From Chinchilla lanigera (lineage: Eukaryota; Chordata; Mammalia; Rodentia; Chinchillidae): a stretch of 64,000 nucleotides of DNA. Numbering within the stretch: position 1 is the first letter of the stretch; the number at the start of each line of letters is the position of its first letter. Where the stretch lies: positions 4,483,694 through 4,547,693 of the forward strand of contig NW_004955516.1 of the NCBI RefSeq assembly GCF_000276665.1. The letters run 5' to 3'. Positions 24,959 through 37,006 of this stretch are shown one piece after another. The translations under genes were made by a program, and so were the position numbers. The notes below the pieces were generated by a model, which worked only from the letters and a program-made list of their open reading frames with translations, made no database searches and was not told the origin of the DNA.

Positions 24959-25118
24959 CCTTTTTCTTCCAGAAGGCTTCCCTATAGTACATCATGCACT
25001 TAATGACAGACCCCATTGGAAGGCGCTGGATTAACTGGGTTCTCTCTGGCGGAAGTTCTGGTTTGAAGTGGATCTTGGCAGTTAAAGTTGGAGGGATGGC
25101 ACTAATTACATATCGGCA
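24959..25118 (-). CDS. MAOA: MAOA exon 8 (residues 266-319)
   Basis: 160 bp, starts [18 protein letters not shown] and ends [10 protein letters not shown]. By counting, Lys305 falls in [10 protein letters not shown]; in the family this lysine holds the water that bridges to flavin N5. Acceptor TGTTTCAG, donor GTAGGC. Intron 7, which follows upstream, is only 294 bp. Confidence 0.97.
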
Positions 25119-25412
25119 CTGAAACACATATACATAAAACATTACATCAAAGATGAGCTGTAGTCTTTGCACAGGGTGTAAAACATCATCTTTATCATTT
25201 GGAATGACACTAAGCAGTGAAGACACAAAACATGAGGCAACTCTGAGGCAATAAAGTTGACCTTAGTAAGTCAGTGAAGGCCAGTAATTTGACAGACTGA
25301 GAAACAAACATGTCTACATTAATTATACCACTGCTTGGAATGTATTAGGTTAGAAGTTGCAGAAGACACACAGCCTATGTACTATAATTTACTTTTGACT
25401 AAAATGCATTAC

Positions 25413-25562
25413 CTCATAGTGTTCATGACTCAGCGTCTCTATAATGATATTGTCACCTGACTGGTCAACATAGGTGACTGGACAGTTCAGTTTCACTCGG
25501 TCACCTAGAAGGCCCATTATCCTTTCACTCACTTGACCGGATCCACCCTTAAACTTCCTTTC
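25413..25562 (-). CDS. MAOA: MAOA exon 7 (residues 216-265)
   Basis: 150 bp, exactly 50 codons, starts [20 protein letters not shown] and ends ETLSHEHYE. This is part of the FAD-binding domain. Compared with the human sequence as I recall it, residue 220 is Lys instead of Val in ERKF(V/K)GGSG. Acceptor TCTTGTAG, donor GTAATG. Confidence 0.96.
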
Positions 25563-27818
25563 CTACAAGAGAAGGTAGGGAAAAAAGGAAATATTATAAA
25601 AGCCCAAGGTCAAAAAGTCCTATTTGCAGTTTATTAGGAAAATTCCAGAAAGTCACAGCTAGGCCTCTACCTTCTGCACATTTAACTATTAGAAGAACTC
25701 ATCAGGATAGAGGCAGAGTCTGTCAAGGCACCTCAGCTATCCTCTGCACAGCCTCCAGCAAAGAAAAGCCATTACTATACTGGTTTATGAAATCACAAAC
25801 CAGAAAAAAATGTTCTCCTATGCCAGTACCGCCCAGACCACAAGGAAACAAAGTCTATGGGCTTCAAATACACAAAAGTATGGTACAGAAGAGGAGCCCT
25901 GGGAATAGGGTAGCTGTGCTTGCCCCTGGGGACATAGTTTCTAACTCCCCTTGGTTTCTTGTAGTCCTGGGTGGGCTGGGGTTATCTGGGTAGGTAAGGA
26001 TTAAGAGGTGTCATGTTATAGACGTGACTCTAAGAGAACAGGACAAGGATGCTCTCAGGGTTAGACATGTACTCAGTCATCATCAAATAAGGTTCTAGTG
26101 ATCTAAATCTCAGATCTGGAGAGAGTTTTTGTAAAACTGAAAATTTTTCAGTGCAGGGAAAGAGCTGAAGGCTAAGTGCATGCTTGTTCCTTCAGACATT
26201 ATTAAATAGTTCTCCTGAGAGGCCCTGTATGACAAGGAGCACCCTGCCCACAGAGATCTACTATCCTCACTGTGGAAATATATCCAAATTAATCTAAGAA
26301 AGCAAGTCCTTAACATAATGCATTTGGTAAGAATTAAGAGAATATTTTTAGCTTGTTGTAGGAAAATTCTTTGAAAGGTTAGAAATACATTTTGGTAGAA
26401 TGTGTCATAGCCCAACACTGACAGTTAGGTACCTAGATAATGAATAGCCATGTAATTTTTGTACTTCTATAACTGGTTAGTGTTTTAATGGTACCACCAA
26501 AGTTCTTTATAAAAATATTCTTGTAGTGGTTCAGATATAAATTCCCGATTTATCTCTCCTTGGTGCCATTTAATTTATAATCTGACCTATTTTCCAAGAG
26601 TTGCTTTGAATTTTAGTGTAGTGAAAAACAATGAACTATTTCTGTTTTGTTCATTATCTACTCTTCCATGTTAAATGCTTGTTGAATTAAACTGTTAAAA
26701 GGTAAACTTAAGTTCTTTATAAAGATATTATGATAATGGCTTGAGATTGATATCAGAACTGTACTTTCCAAAAGGTCATGTAGGGATTATCTAGAAGTAC
26801 ATTGGCTCCTCTGAGTGTAGCATACAAGTAGCAGGCATGAGTCAAGATGCCTCAGAAAGTAAAACCTGGGTTTATAAAGGAGTAATGTGAGATTTCTGTA
26901 AGTGAAGACACAAAAAATACAACTGTCTCACATTTGTAAATACCAAGGGTCCAATGAGTAATAACTACTGGTGTCATGAGAACATTTTAGGAACTTCTGG
27001 TAATCTACAGAGAGGTATAGTTCACTTAATGGAGGAACACTCTTTACCTTGTACAATGCATCCAGCATTCTTGGACGCTAAGAACAGAGCCTAAGTCAGA
27101 AGTAAACTGCTATTAATTAAACCTCACCTCACCCAGACATAACATTCCTAGAAAACACAAACTCATTCTCTCTTGATATGGAAGGGCTTTGAAATAAAGA
27201 ATCTCAGAGTCTGAGGAATCGGGGAACTAGGATTCTGGTTTTGCCATCAACTTGTCAGTGGCCAGGAATGAATCAAATGAGTTCACCTGTTAGTAACAGA
27301 AGTGGTACGAAAGCCAGGAAAATCCATGTGGACAACAAAAATTCAGAATTCAAACTGTAGAATTTACTATGGAGTGGTCATAAATCATTTATATGAATTA
27401 GAACAGTCATTTTCATTCTATAACAGTTAACATATACGATAACAAAAGAAACAAATGGGACAAAAGCCCTATGTCTACAACAGGGATAACTTTAAATATA
27501 ATTGTACAGTACTAGTTTTTTGAAATTCACCTATTTTAAAAATTTAGCTTCTCCTACATAAACAGCCCAATTTTTCTACTGCTTAAAGAAAGAAACTTAT
27601 TTCCAAGACCTAGTTAATTCAAAATAAGACATTCTTTAGATTTCAACCTCTTTTCAGGAATGAAAACAAGAAATGAGATTTTTTTGACATGTTTTTTCAG
27701 TTCCTTTTATACTGCTAATTATTCACGTTTGAGAATACTGAAACAATTATTAAAACAATGCTCTAGGTGAGGGCAAAACCACAAATAAAGTTGCAGTTTC
27801 AAAATAGACATGCCATAC

Positions 27819-27960
27819 CTGGCCTCCATTGCTGACTGAGAATATCCGAGTGGTACCACCACACTGCTTCACATACCACAGGAACCACAGAGCAGAGACC
27901 TCATGGGGCTCAGAGGTCACATTGATATTCACAAACAGAGTAGCAAACTGCTTAGCAGTC
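27819..27960 (-). CDS. MAOA: MAOA exon 6 (residues 168-215)
   Basis: 142 bp, reads [20 protein letters not shown] then [15 protein letters not shown] and [12 protein letters not shown]. Counting gives Asn181 and Phe208 in the active-site cavity and Gln215 as the last residue. Phe208 is Ile in MAO-B, so this exon independently supports MAOA. The acceptor reads CTATGAACAG, with a weaker pyrimidine tract than the other exons; upstream lies the repeat-filled intron 5. Confidence 0.97.
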
Positions 27961-30900
27961 CTGTTCATAGCACAAGAGGGAAAAATCCACACAGGAGTCA
28001 GAAGAATGCTCATTTTCAAAATAATGATGTATGGTTATAACGTATTTCTACTGCCTTCAGGTAAAAATACCTTCATGGGCTCCATTTCCAAAGGAATGTA
28101 TTTTTTAACTCTTGAGGAAAACATAGGTTTCTCTTACTATTAAAAACTTACAGGTAACCTCCAAATATGTCAATCATGGTTCTGACTAAAGGGTCAATAT
28201 ACTTGCCAGGGATACTTCTCGATTATTTTAACAAACAAATTTATTTTCTGTCTCCTCTCCATCTCATCTGTCTTGACTCTGGTCTAGGCTACTACTCTTC
28301 CTCACCTGGACCACAAAAGGGGTAGCTACTACCTGGTCATTCTCTTGCATTTTTTCCATACTTTACATAATGAGGTCTTTTAAAGGTGCAAACCTCAAAA
28401 AATCTTACACTTAAAACCCTTCAATAGCCTAAAATGGAGAAAGGTCAAATCTTGAGTGTAGCCAATACATACTATGTCACAGACTGCTTCACCAGTACTT
28501 GAACCTTGCCTTACGCTACCTGCCCTTGTCACCTCTGTGATCCAGGCATATACTGACTATTCAGTGGCTAAAACCTGCCAATCTCCTTTCCATCTTAGAG
28601 CCTTCAAAAAAGGTGTCCCCTGTTCTCTGTGCCTAGAAGATAACATCCACTCATGTCATTCACTGCTCTCTGTCTCTTCCCTTCCACCCTGTGGGTCACT
28701 CCTGCAAAAGACCCCCCAATCTTACTTCTTCCTGTCCCCATGGATGATTCCTAGAAGACGCGATCCTTACCTTTTCTGTCTCCCCCAATCTTGTGAGTCA
28801 TTCCTGGAAGATACTATCCTGTCATAGGGTACACTCTTGTACACCACCCCTCCCCGGTTCTTTCCTGAAAGATACCATTTCCTCACACCGTTTATGCTTC
28901 CTCTCTCAGCCCAGCCTCTGGAACTCATTAAGTTCCCTCCATTTAACATTTACATTCCTTCTTTCTACCACATCCCTATTATTCATGCATGACAGATACC
29001 ATGAGCCCTACATCATATAATTTTCCTGATCCCCCATGGGTCATTCCTAGATGATACCAAGCCCTTAAATCATCCAATTTTCCCTAATTCACCCCAATCC
29101 CTTGTCATTCTTGGATTACACCATTCCACCAAACCTAAATTTTCATCTTTCGCCTTCCAGCCACACTCCTGATGGACAGTATTCTGACGACCCAAAACCC
29201 ACACTGCTGTCTCTTCCCTACACCCCTGATGGAATATATCATCCTGCCACACACTGCACTGTCTTTTCCTCTGATCCTGGCTCTTTCTTGAAAGACACCA
29301 CTTTTTCTTATGCCAACCACCCTCTGTTCTCTTCCATGATCATGCCACCTTTAGTAGTGTCTGCATTCCTGATCCCCTCCCCTACTCTGTGAAATAGTTC
29401 CAACACCAGCCACCATCCTGTCTCTCCATGCCTCTGTGGCACATTCCCGGAATACACCATCTTTCCCCAGCAACAACCTTTCCGGAATTTCCTATGCGCT
29501 TGTGGGTCAATTAACAGGAAATATAATCCCATGAAATGATACCACTCTCCCACCCACTCTCTCATTGTCAGTTTTAGAAGATTCCATTCCAGCAAAACTA
29601 TCCCCAAATTCTGGAAGTTAGCATCCACCACACTCTCATCTTTCCTTATCCACTTTGATATATTCCTAGAAGACATCAAATCTTCCAAGATCCTCACTTC
29701 AGTCTTCCCCTGCCCCCATGGATCATCCCTGGAAGATACTATCCTGCTGTATCATTTTTTTGTGTCCATTCTGACTCTAAACATTCTTTGAAGCTACCAT
29801 TCACTCTTCCTCTGTCTCATTCTCACTGAATGCCTCATTCCTGTTAGGTACAATTACACTCCACAATATACATATTAACCAGACTCACTCAGGTGCCTAT
29901 AGGTAATTACAAGAAGACACTATTCCCCACCCCAACACTCACTCATTCCTTTCTCTCCCTATCTGTAGTGGAACACTCCTTGAAGTACTAAATTGCCAAA
30001 CCATCCATTTGACCTATTTACCCTCAGGACCTTCGATATTTCCTGAAAAATAACATTTCCCTATACCCTCTCCTTCCCATCTTCCTCATCACCCTGAATG
30101 CCTAGACAATAAGACCACTTCTCTCCCCAAACTTCCATGCTTCCTGAAAGTCCCACGCACACAGTGGTTCTTTCCAGGAACATTTTCTACCAAGCACATT
30201 CACCCTGTCTTCCCTATCACTGTGGACCAATCTTGGAAAACACCATCCCTCTATACTATGGAATTTTCCCTTCCCTTCCTTCCCCCCCCCCTCACTGTAG
30301 GTCCTTCTTGGAATATACCATCCTTCCCTGGCTGCCAGCCTTTCTGACTTTCCATGCCAATACCCAGATTATATGGCTCCTCAATTGCCTTACATTCCCT
30401 GTCTCTCGCCTATACCTCTGAGTCATTTGTGAAAGAAGCCATCTAGTCCAGTTCACGCACTGGTCCTGTCATACCACCTTGCTACAATATGTACTCTTCC
30501 TGTTCCCTTATTTTTAAAAATTTAAAATTTTTTTTGTTCTGTTCTCTTCTTGACCCTGGCTTTTTCCTGGCAAATAGCATCTCATTAGGCCATCTACCTT
30601 TCCTTCTCCCTTATGACCCTTGGCTGAATCCTGGAAGATACAATTACTACTCCCCACCAATCTTGATGCCTCCTGTCTCTTTTCTTCACGCAGTGGATCA
30701 TTCCTAGAACATACCACTGTCTTACATCATCCATCCTTCCTGCTTTCCCTTGCTGCTGTGGTTTACTCCTAGAATGTGCTACCTTTTTTGACTCAGCAAT
30801 TTGGTATCATCCCTTGTCTGTCCAGTTTCTGGAAAATATGATCCTCTGAAATCAGCCTACTGTGTTTCTCCCTAGCACCTACAGGACAAAACATTCACTA

Positions 30901-32269
30901 ATCCTTTTTCCCCTTGACATATGTGGAACTTTCTAGAAGATACCTCATCTATCTCATCCAGCCCTTATGGTCCTTTCCCAGAAGATACTATCCCACCTTC
31001 CACTATCCACCCTCCAGTTTCTGCCTGCTATTGTGGGTCATTCCTGAAAGATACCATTCTGCTACACCCTTTTGTATCAACTTCTAGCTCTCTGGGTCAT
31101 TCATGGAAAGTACATTCCATATTTCCTTACTCCTATTTTGACCTAGTGCCTCTCTCTTCCCTCCAAATTATCCAAACTCCTCAGCACATCTCCCCTCCCT
31201 GTCTCCACCTCAGCCCCTGTGGTACCTTCTTGGAGTATAGTATATTATCCTTACTATCCTGTCTCCCATCTCTCCCAGATCCCTCTGGTTCATTCCTGGA
31301 ACATAATGTCCTGCCACAGGATTCAGTATTCTTGTCTCTTCCCTGACACTGGCTCTTTCCTTAAGATATCACATTTTCCCATGCTAGCTACTCTCCCTTC
31401 TCCATGCCCTTGGCACCTTGTTAGAATACACTATCCATCCCTATAATTCCATGCTTCCTGCTTGTGCTCCCTACCCAGTGGAACACTTCTGGATGATACC
31501 ACTGTGCCAACACCAGACACTAATCCTGTCACCTCCTCCTCATTGGGACATTCCTGGACTATACCATCCTGCCCCAGTAACCACCCTTACTGATTTTTCC
31601 ATGCCTGCATACATCAATTAATAGGGAATAAAACCCCATGAATTTGTACTGGTTTTTTTCTGTCTCCCCCAGTCATTATTGGTCATTTCTAGAAGATATC
31701 ATTCTAGCAAAACCACTCATAAATCCTGATTCCCTGTACCTGTGAATACTTCCTTGAATATATCATTAGTCACACCCATACCTCCTGCTCTCCTATCCCT
31801 GTTCAGCCCATATTCACCTTCCATGATCTTCCTCCAGATTTCTTCTGCTCTATAGATCATTCTTATATCATACTGCTACATCCATCCTTGACCAGATGGA
31901 TTGTTTTTTGAAGATAACGTCCACTCTTCCTCTTTCCCAACTTCCCTCAAGGGTTCATTCTGGGAAGATATTACCCCACCCCTCAATGTCTACCCTAACC
32001 TGTCTCACCTCAGTCCCTATGAGTAATTACTGGAATTACTTCTCTCCTAGAACATCTACCCATTCATGTCCCCTCCCCTAATCTTGAGTGCCATCTTTGG
32101 AAGATGCCAAATTGTTAAACAAGTTACCCTTCCTACTTTCCCTGGCCCTTAACTCTTTCCTTAAAAATAACATCTCTTTTCATCCTGGCTCTACCAAAAC
32201 ACCCTACCATTATGGGTAGTTCCTAAACATAACAGTCTCCCCTAAATCATCCAACTTTCCCTCTCTCCC

Positions 32270-32721
32270 TGTTATGGCTTGTATCTGGATGCCCTCTCAA
32301 AGCCTCATGTGATCATGGGTGTGGGTTTTGGGAGGTGGCAGGATCATGTGTGTGATACTGGACTAGGGATGTTCCATAACTGGATTAGTCCCCTAATTGA
32401 ATTGTATAGTTCTGGGTGTGGCTGAATGGATTTACTGAAGAGGGAAGCCCTACCCAGGGTGTGGGTAGCGACAACCAATAGGCTTATAGCCTGGATGGAA
32501 TAGGAAGGGACAGAAAGGAGACAGGCTTGTTGTTTACTGACTTCTGCCTGCCTGCCATGGATGGTCTATTTCTCCTTTGCCATTCCTGTCTGCCATGCTC
32601 CCCTGCAGGCAGCAGGCTGATTATGGACTGAAGCCTCTACAACCTGTAAGATAAAATAAACCATTCTTCCTTCAACTTGTGGATGTCAGGTATTTTGTCC
32701 CAGCAGTGCGAAAGTAACTAA
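32270..32721 (+). mobile_element. MaLR-type solo LTR inside the intron 5 array, with 5-bp target duplication
   Basis: Begins TGTTATGGCTTGTATCTGG and ends GAAAGTAACTAA; includes AATAAACC near its end. CTCCC flanks it exactly at 32265-32269 and 32722-32726, as expected for an ERVL-class LTR integration. Repeat units continue on both sides. Confidence 0.85.
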
Positions 32722-33391
32722 CTCCCCCATGTCCCTCTCAGTCATTCCTGGAATAAACACCTCTACCACATTTCCCCTTTCCTGTTTCTCCCTCAGCTCC
32801 TTGGCACAGTCCTGGAAGACACTATCCCCACAACCCAATACTCATTCTGCTGCCTTTCCCCATCCCTGTGGTTGATTTTTAGAATATACTATCCTGCTCC
32901 AGCATTTACCCTTACTGATCACCTTTCTATGTCCCCATGGTTCAGTTCCTAGAAAATACCTTGCCCTGAAATTGTCCCACTTGGCTTGTCTCTACCAGCC
33001 CCTATAGATCATTCCTGGAAGATATCATCTCCCCAAGACACACACCCATCATGTCCCCCCTTCCACTTGTACGTCATTCCTGGAGGATAACACCCATCTC
33101 AAACCATACAACCTTCCTGCCTTCCACCATGATTTGATACATTATTCTCAGGAGACACCAAAGAACACATCCCCACTTGCTCCCTCTCCTACCCCCCATG
33201 GTACATTCTTAGAAGATACCTCATCCTCCATGATCCACCCTCCAGCCTCCCCCTGCCCCTGTGCGTCAGTCCTAGAATGCACATTCTTGAGTTCTCCAGA
33301 ACTATACGGCATTCCTGGAACACACATCTAACCCCGACCATCTCTCCTATACTCCTAAGGGGCAACTCCTGGGGAATATTGTGCCGTATAG

Positions 33392-33471
33392 AAGCGGTGG
33401 CAAACCTATGGCATGCGTACCACAGTAGGCTGTTTCTATCATTGAAAGAGCTAAAAGGTTCACCATCACTG
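33392..33471. mobile_element. Short hAT-like element (MITE) in the intron 5 array
   Basis: About 80 bp with imperfect inverted ends: AAGCGGTGGCAAACCTATGG on the left; the right end, reverse-complemented, reads CAGTGATGGTGAACCTTTT. The form resembles nonautonomous hAT elements with CAGYGGTGGCRAACC ends. No clear 8-bp target duplication was seen. Confidence 0.5.
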
Positions 33472-33733
33472 TTCTACATCATCTAACTTTTCCTGTCCTC
33501 CCTTGCACCTGTGGGTCATTACTGGAAGCCATTATTTTACCAAATCATCTACTTTTCCTGTTTGGCCCATGCACCCCTTTTCTGCAAAATAACAGTTTCT
33601 CATGCCATCCTCCCTCATTACCCTGGCTTATTCTTGGAAGATACCACCAACCCCTCAAAATTTCCATACTTCCTACCCCACTCCCCCCACACAAATACAG
33701 AATATTTTAGGAAGGTAGTCTGCCAAGAGCATC

Positions 33734-33896
33734 CAGTCTTCTGGGTGTGGTGGCGTGCATCTGTACTCCCATCACTTGGGAGGCTGAGGCAGGAGGATCG
33801 TCACAAGTTCGAGACAAGCCTGGGCTATAAAGTGAGCTCAAGGCCAGCCTGAACTGCACAGAGAGACCCTGTCTCAAAAAGACAAAAAAAAAAAAT
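33734..33896 (+). repeat. B1 SINE in the intron 5 array
   Basis: GGGTGTGGTGGCGTGCATCT through AGAGAGACCCTGTCTCAAAA plus a poly(A) tail. Full length, antisense to MAOA, close to consensus, so younger than the array units around it. Confidence 0.9.
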
Positions 33897-35417
33897 GCAT
33901 TATTCTTGTGCCCTCTACCCCCATGGGCAATTCCTGGAAGATACTATTTCTTACTTATAACATCTACCCTTTCTTTCTCCTCTATACTGTCCAGTGGATC
34001 ATTCCTGAAAGATACTACCTGCCTCATTACAATCTATCCATCCTGCTTCCCTGTGCTTCTTGAGTCATTTCTGTAACATGTCACCTACATACCCCACATC
34101 TCCCTCCAGCCAGTGCTATGCATTCCTGGAACATAGTATCCTCGTTCCCCACTGCCCATCTTCCCATTACCCCACTGTTCTTGTGGATTATTCCTGGAAG
34201 ATACTATCTCACCCTTAATATCTACACTTTTCCTCTTTCCTTCTAGCCTCTTTGTGTCATTTCTGGAAAATACTAACCTGCCACAAAATTCACCTTTCTT
34301 GTCCCATTGGGTAATTCTTGGAAGATACCACCCCCCCTACACCATCTAGCTTGTCTCTCCCAGACACTGTGGGTCTTTCCTGGAAGATACCACCTCCCAT
34401 CTACCCTTCTCTATGTCTCCTCCCTCTCTATGCCTTATTCCTGGAAGATACTTCCGTCTATTTACACGCCCCACCATCACTATTTTTCCTTCCTCCCAGC
34501 CCCTTTGGGTCATTTGGAAGATGGCATATCCCCCAAACAATCTACCCATACTGTCTCTTCCTGATACTGCTGTTCATCCCGGGAAGATACCATCTTCTTT
34601 GTATCTACCCTTACCTGAGTTCCGAAAGTCCCTGTCCATCCATCTTGAAAGATCCTATCCCCTTTCCCCTATTATCCATTCCCTCTGTCTTCCCTGCATC
34701 CTCTGTGTCTCATTCCTGAAAGATATTAACCCTTCCAACTTTCCTGTGTGTTGTCTCCCCTCTACAACCCAACACATCATTCCTGGAAGATAACCTTGTC
34801 CACCCTTTCTGTTTCCTCCTGCACCTGTGGCTGCAAGAATGTATTACCCCATATCCAAGCTTCTTTGTCTTCTCTCCAGCCTCTGGCACATTTCTGTAAG
34901 ATACTATCGTTCATCTTCTACTCTAACTCTCCCCTCTGCCTCTCTCATTCCTGGGGATACCACACTGCCATTCCATCTCATCTTTCTGGATAGACCCTCT
35001 GACCCTAGCTCATTTTTGGAAAATATGAGCCCACAATCAACATCAACCCTTCCTGTTTTCCAGACCCCGCTCACTGTATAATTCCTGAAAGACAGCCTCT
35101 CTCCAATACCATCCTTCCATCCAGCTTCCATTTGCTCCATAGGTCATTCCATTCGTCTAACTTTCCCTGTTTCCCCTCAGCCACTTTGGGTCATTCTTGG
35201 AATATACATCTTCACCTCATTTACTTTTCATTCTCTTACCAAACCTGCTATGGATCACTCCTGGTAAATAGCTTCCTGGCACATCATCTACCAATCCTGT
35301 CCTTTTTGCCCCTGGGGGTCGTTCCAGAAAGATACCATCCCCCGCATATCATTTACAATTCCTTGCTTTCACTATTACTTTATGGGTCATTCCTGGAAGA
35401 GACCATATTGTACTCCA

Positions 35418-35472
35418 GCACACACACACACACATACATACACCATCATCATCATCATCATTATCATCATCC
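35418..35472. repeat. Microsatellite (CA)n then (CAT)n
   Basis: A pure CA run followed by ACATACATA and a run of CAT/ATC triplets, at the 3' side of the intron 5 array. Confidence 0.9.
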
Positions 35473-35640
35473 ACCTTTCCCTGTCTCCTCTGAGCATCTG
35501 TAGCTCATTAATAAATGATATTATTCTCCCACATCATCTTCCTCCACCTTGTAGCTCATTCACAAAAGATACCCCCTATGATATTCACCTTTCACTGTTT
35601 CTCTTCATCCTCTTTAGGCCATTCCTGGATGATACCATCT

Positions 35641-35720
35641 TTTTTTTGGTACCAGGAATTGAACTCAGGACCTTGCACTTGCCAGGCAGGTGCTGTGCCA
35701 CTGAGCTAAATCCCCGGCCC
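35641..35720 (-). repeat. tRNA-derived SINE in the intron 5 array
   Basis: T run then GGTACCAGGAATTGAACTC and GCTAAATCCCCGGCCC. GATACCATCT occurs at 35631-35640 and 35724-35733; this may be a target duplication but is also part of the array unit. Confidence 0.85.
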
Positions 35721-36145
35721 GAAGATACCATCTTACCCAATACCAAACTACCCTGCCATCTCTCTTGCCATTTGGGTCATTCCTGGAAGAAAACACCCTC
35801 CAAAACTGCCCATCCTTCCATCTCTCCCTGCCCCTGTGCTCATTCTTGGTTTATGCCCTGACTCCTTAGTTTCAGATTAAAGACTGTGTCAAAGAATTCT
35901 TTTACCTCAGACTGGGTAAGGTTCACCTTGTTGCAGACACTCTCCTAGCATTATGTAACTATGCATACAATGTTAACCTTGTTTGCTAGAATATAAACTT
36001 TATAAGGGTAGAAAATTATCCTAGCAAGTTCATTACTATTCTTGTCAGTGTCTGGTACAGTGCCTTCACATAGTAGGTCCAAAACAAAGAATAAGTACAT
36101 AAATACTGTATGTATTAATAAATAAAAATACATGCAAAATACATA

Positions 36146-36339
36146 CAGTCCTGTGCTGCATAATGACACTTTGGTCCACAATCTACCACATATAAGATGG
36201 TGGTTCCATAGGATTATATGTACTAGTGATGCTATAGCCATTTTAGTCTATGTATACTCTAGGATGTTCATATAAACATGAAATCATTTAACAGTGCATT
36301 TCTCAGGGGGTATCCCTGTAAAGTCATTAAATCATGACT
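36146..36339. mobile_element. Fossil Tigger-like DNA transposon
   Basis: CAGTCCTGTGCTGCATAATG at one end and GTCATTAAATCATGACTA at the other, with TA on both sides. Internal ACCACATATAAGATGGTGG and CTAGGATGTTCATATAAAC agree with a common mammalian Tc1/mariner-superfamily fossil. Exact family not determined. Confidence 0.55.
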
Positions 36340-36583
36340 ATACTAGTGAACTAGAAATTACTAAACTAATAAGATTCTAACTGAAACCATAATATAGTTT
36401 ATATTGGTCAGTAATATAGACTATCTTTTCATCTATTTCCTAGTAGTTTATATCTATATGGAATTACTTTTTAAATGTCTTTGGAAACTACTTCTGTAGG
36501 CAGTCTTTATATACTATAAAAACATAATTACTGGTTTTATTACAGATCATATGACCCTTTTATTAAAAGAAGTTTGCTTCCAG

Positions 36584-36628
36584 GTACCTACTTAGGTGGT
36601 ACCTACTTAGGTGGTACCTACTTAGGTT
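36584..36628. repeat. Three copies of a 15-bp repeat
   Basis: GTACCTACTTAGGTG occurs at 36584, 36599 and 36614, the third with one change at its last base. In MAOA intron 5 close to exon 5. Confidence 0.95.
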
Positions 36629-36799
36629 TTTCATTCATTTTCTGTTTAAGCCAGCTCTGAAGTATCTAATGTGCCCTCAGAGTTGCTACTGATTGAAAGA
36701 TTATTAGAATTCTTCTTAACATTATCTCTATAGGTCATTAAGAAAACCACTACATCTCCAGACAGGACAGAAAGATCAGAAGGAAAGATAAAAAATAAA

Positions 36800-36980
36800 T
36801 TTTAATCTGAGCATGCTGGCACAAGCATGTAATCCCAACACTCTGGGAGGCTGAAGCAGGAGGATCACATGTTTAATCCCAGCCTGGGCAACTCAGCTAG
36901 AACCTGTCTTTAAAAAAAGGCTAAGGATGTAGTTCAGTGCAAAGGCTCTAGTCCTAATACCAGAGAAATAAAGAAGAAAA
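36800..36980 (+). repeat. Dimeric SINE: B1-like monomer fused to ID-like monomer
   Basis: A 7SL-type left part (CATGCTGGCACAAGCATG, TGGGAGGCTGAAGCAGGAGG) is followed, after an A-rich linker, by a degraded tRNA-like part (GGCTAAGGATGTAGTTCAG) and an A-rich end. This is the arrangement of B1-dID SINEs known from several rodent families. It ends about 30 bases from the exon 5 donor. Confidence 0.6.
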
Positions 36981-37006
36981 AGTAAATTTTAAATCATCCA
37001 GCATAC

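Larger units (their letters stand above)
28680..35850. repeat. Degenerate minisatellite-like array in MAOA intron 5
   Basis: About 7.2 kb made of diverged tandem units of roughly 60-75 bp sharing a core GGTCATTCCTGGAAGATAC, followed by a C/T-rich stretch of the type CCTTCCTGTCTCTCCCTGCC. Core hits in one stretch lie at 34319, 34381, 34442, 34516 and 34580, so spacing is 61-74 bp. After subtracting insertions (LTR, B1, tRNA-SINE, short hAT-like piece) the array is on the order of 100 units. The plus strand is pyrimidine-rich, so the MAOA transcript is purine-rich. Open frames within it result from low stop-codon density and differ from unit to unit. I do not recognise it as a named satellite. 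Confidence 0.85.

Noticed and set aside
28680..35850. Repeat array considered as CRISPR-like or as a centromeric satellite
   Set aside because: The units are contiguous without unique spacers, highly diverged, and the host is a mammal. There is no 170-bp-type monomer and the array is confined to one intron.
28474..35861. Many open frames of 60-159 codons in both strands of intron 5
   Set aside because: They result from low stop density in the C/T-rich array. Frames are not conserved from unit to unit and several overlap in different frames.
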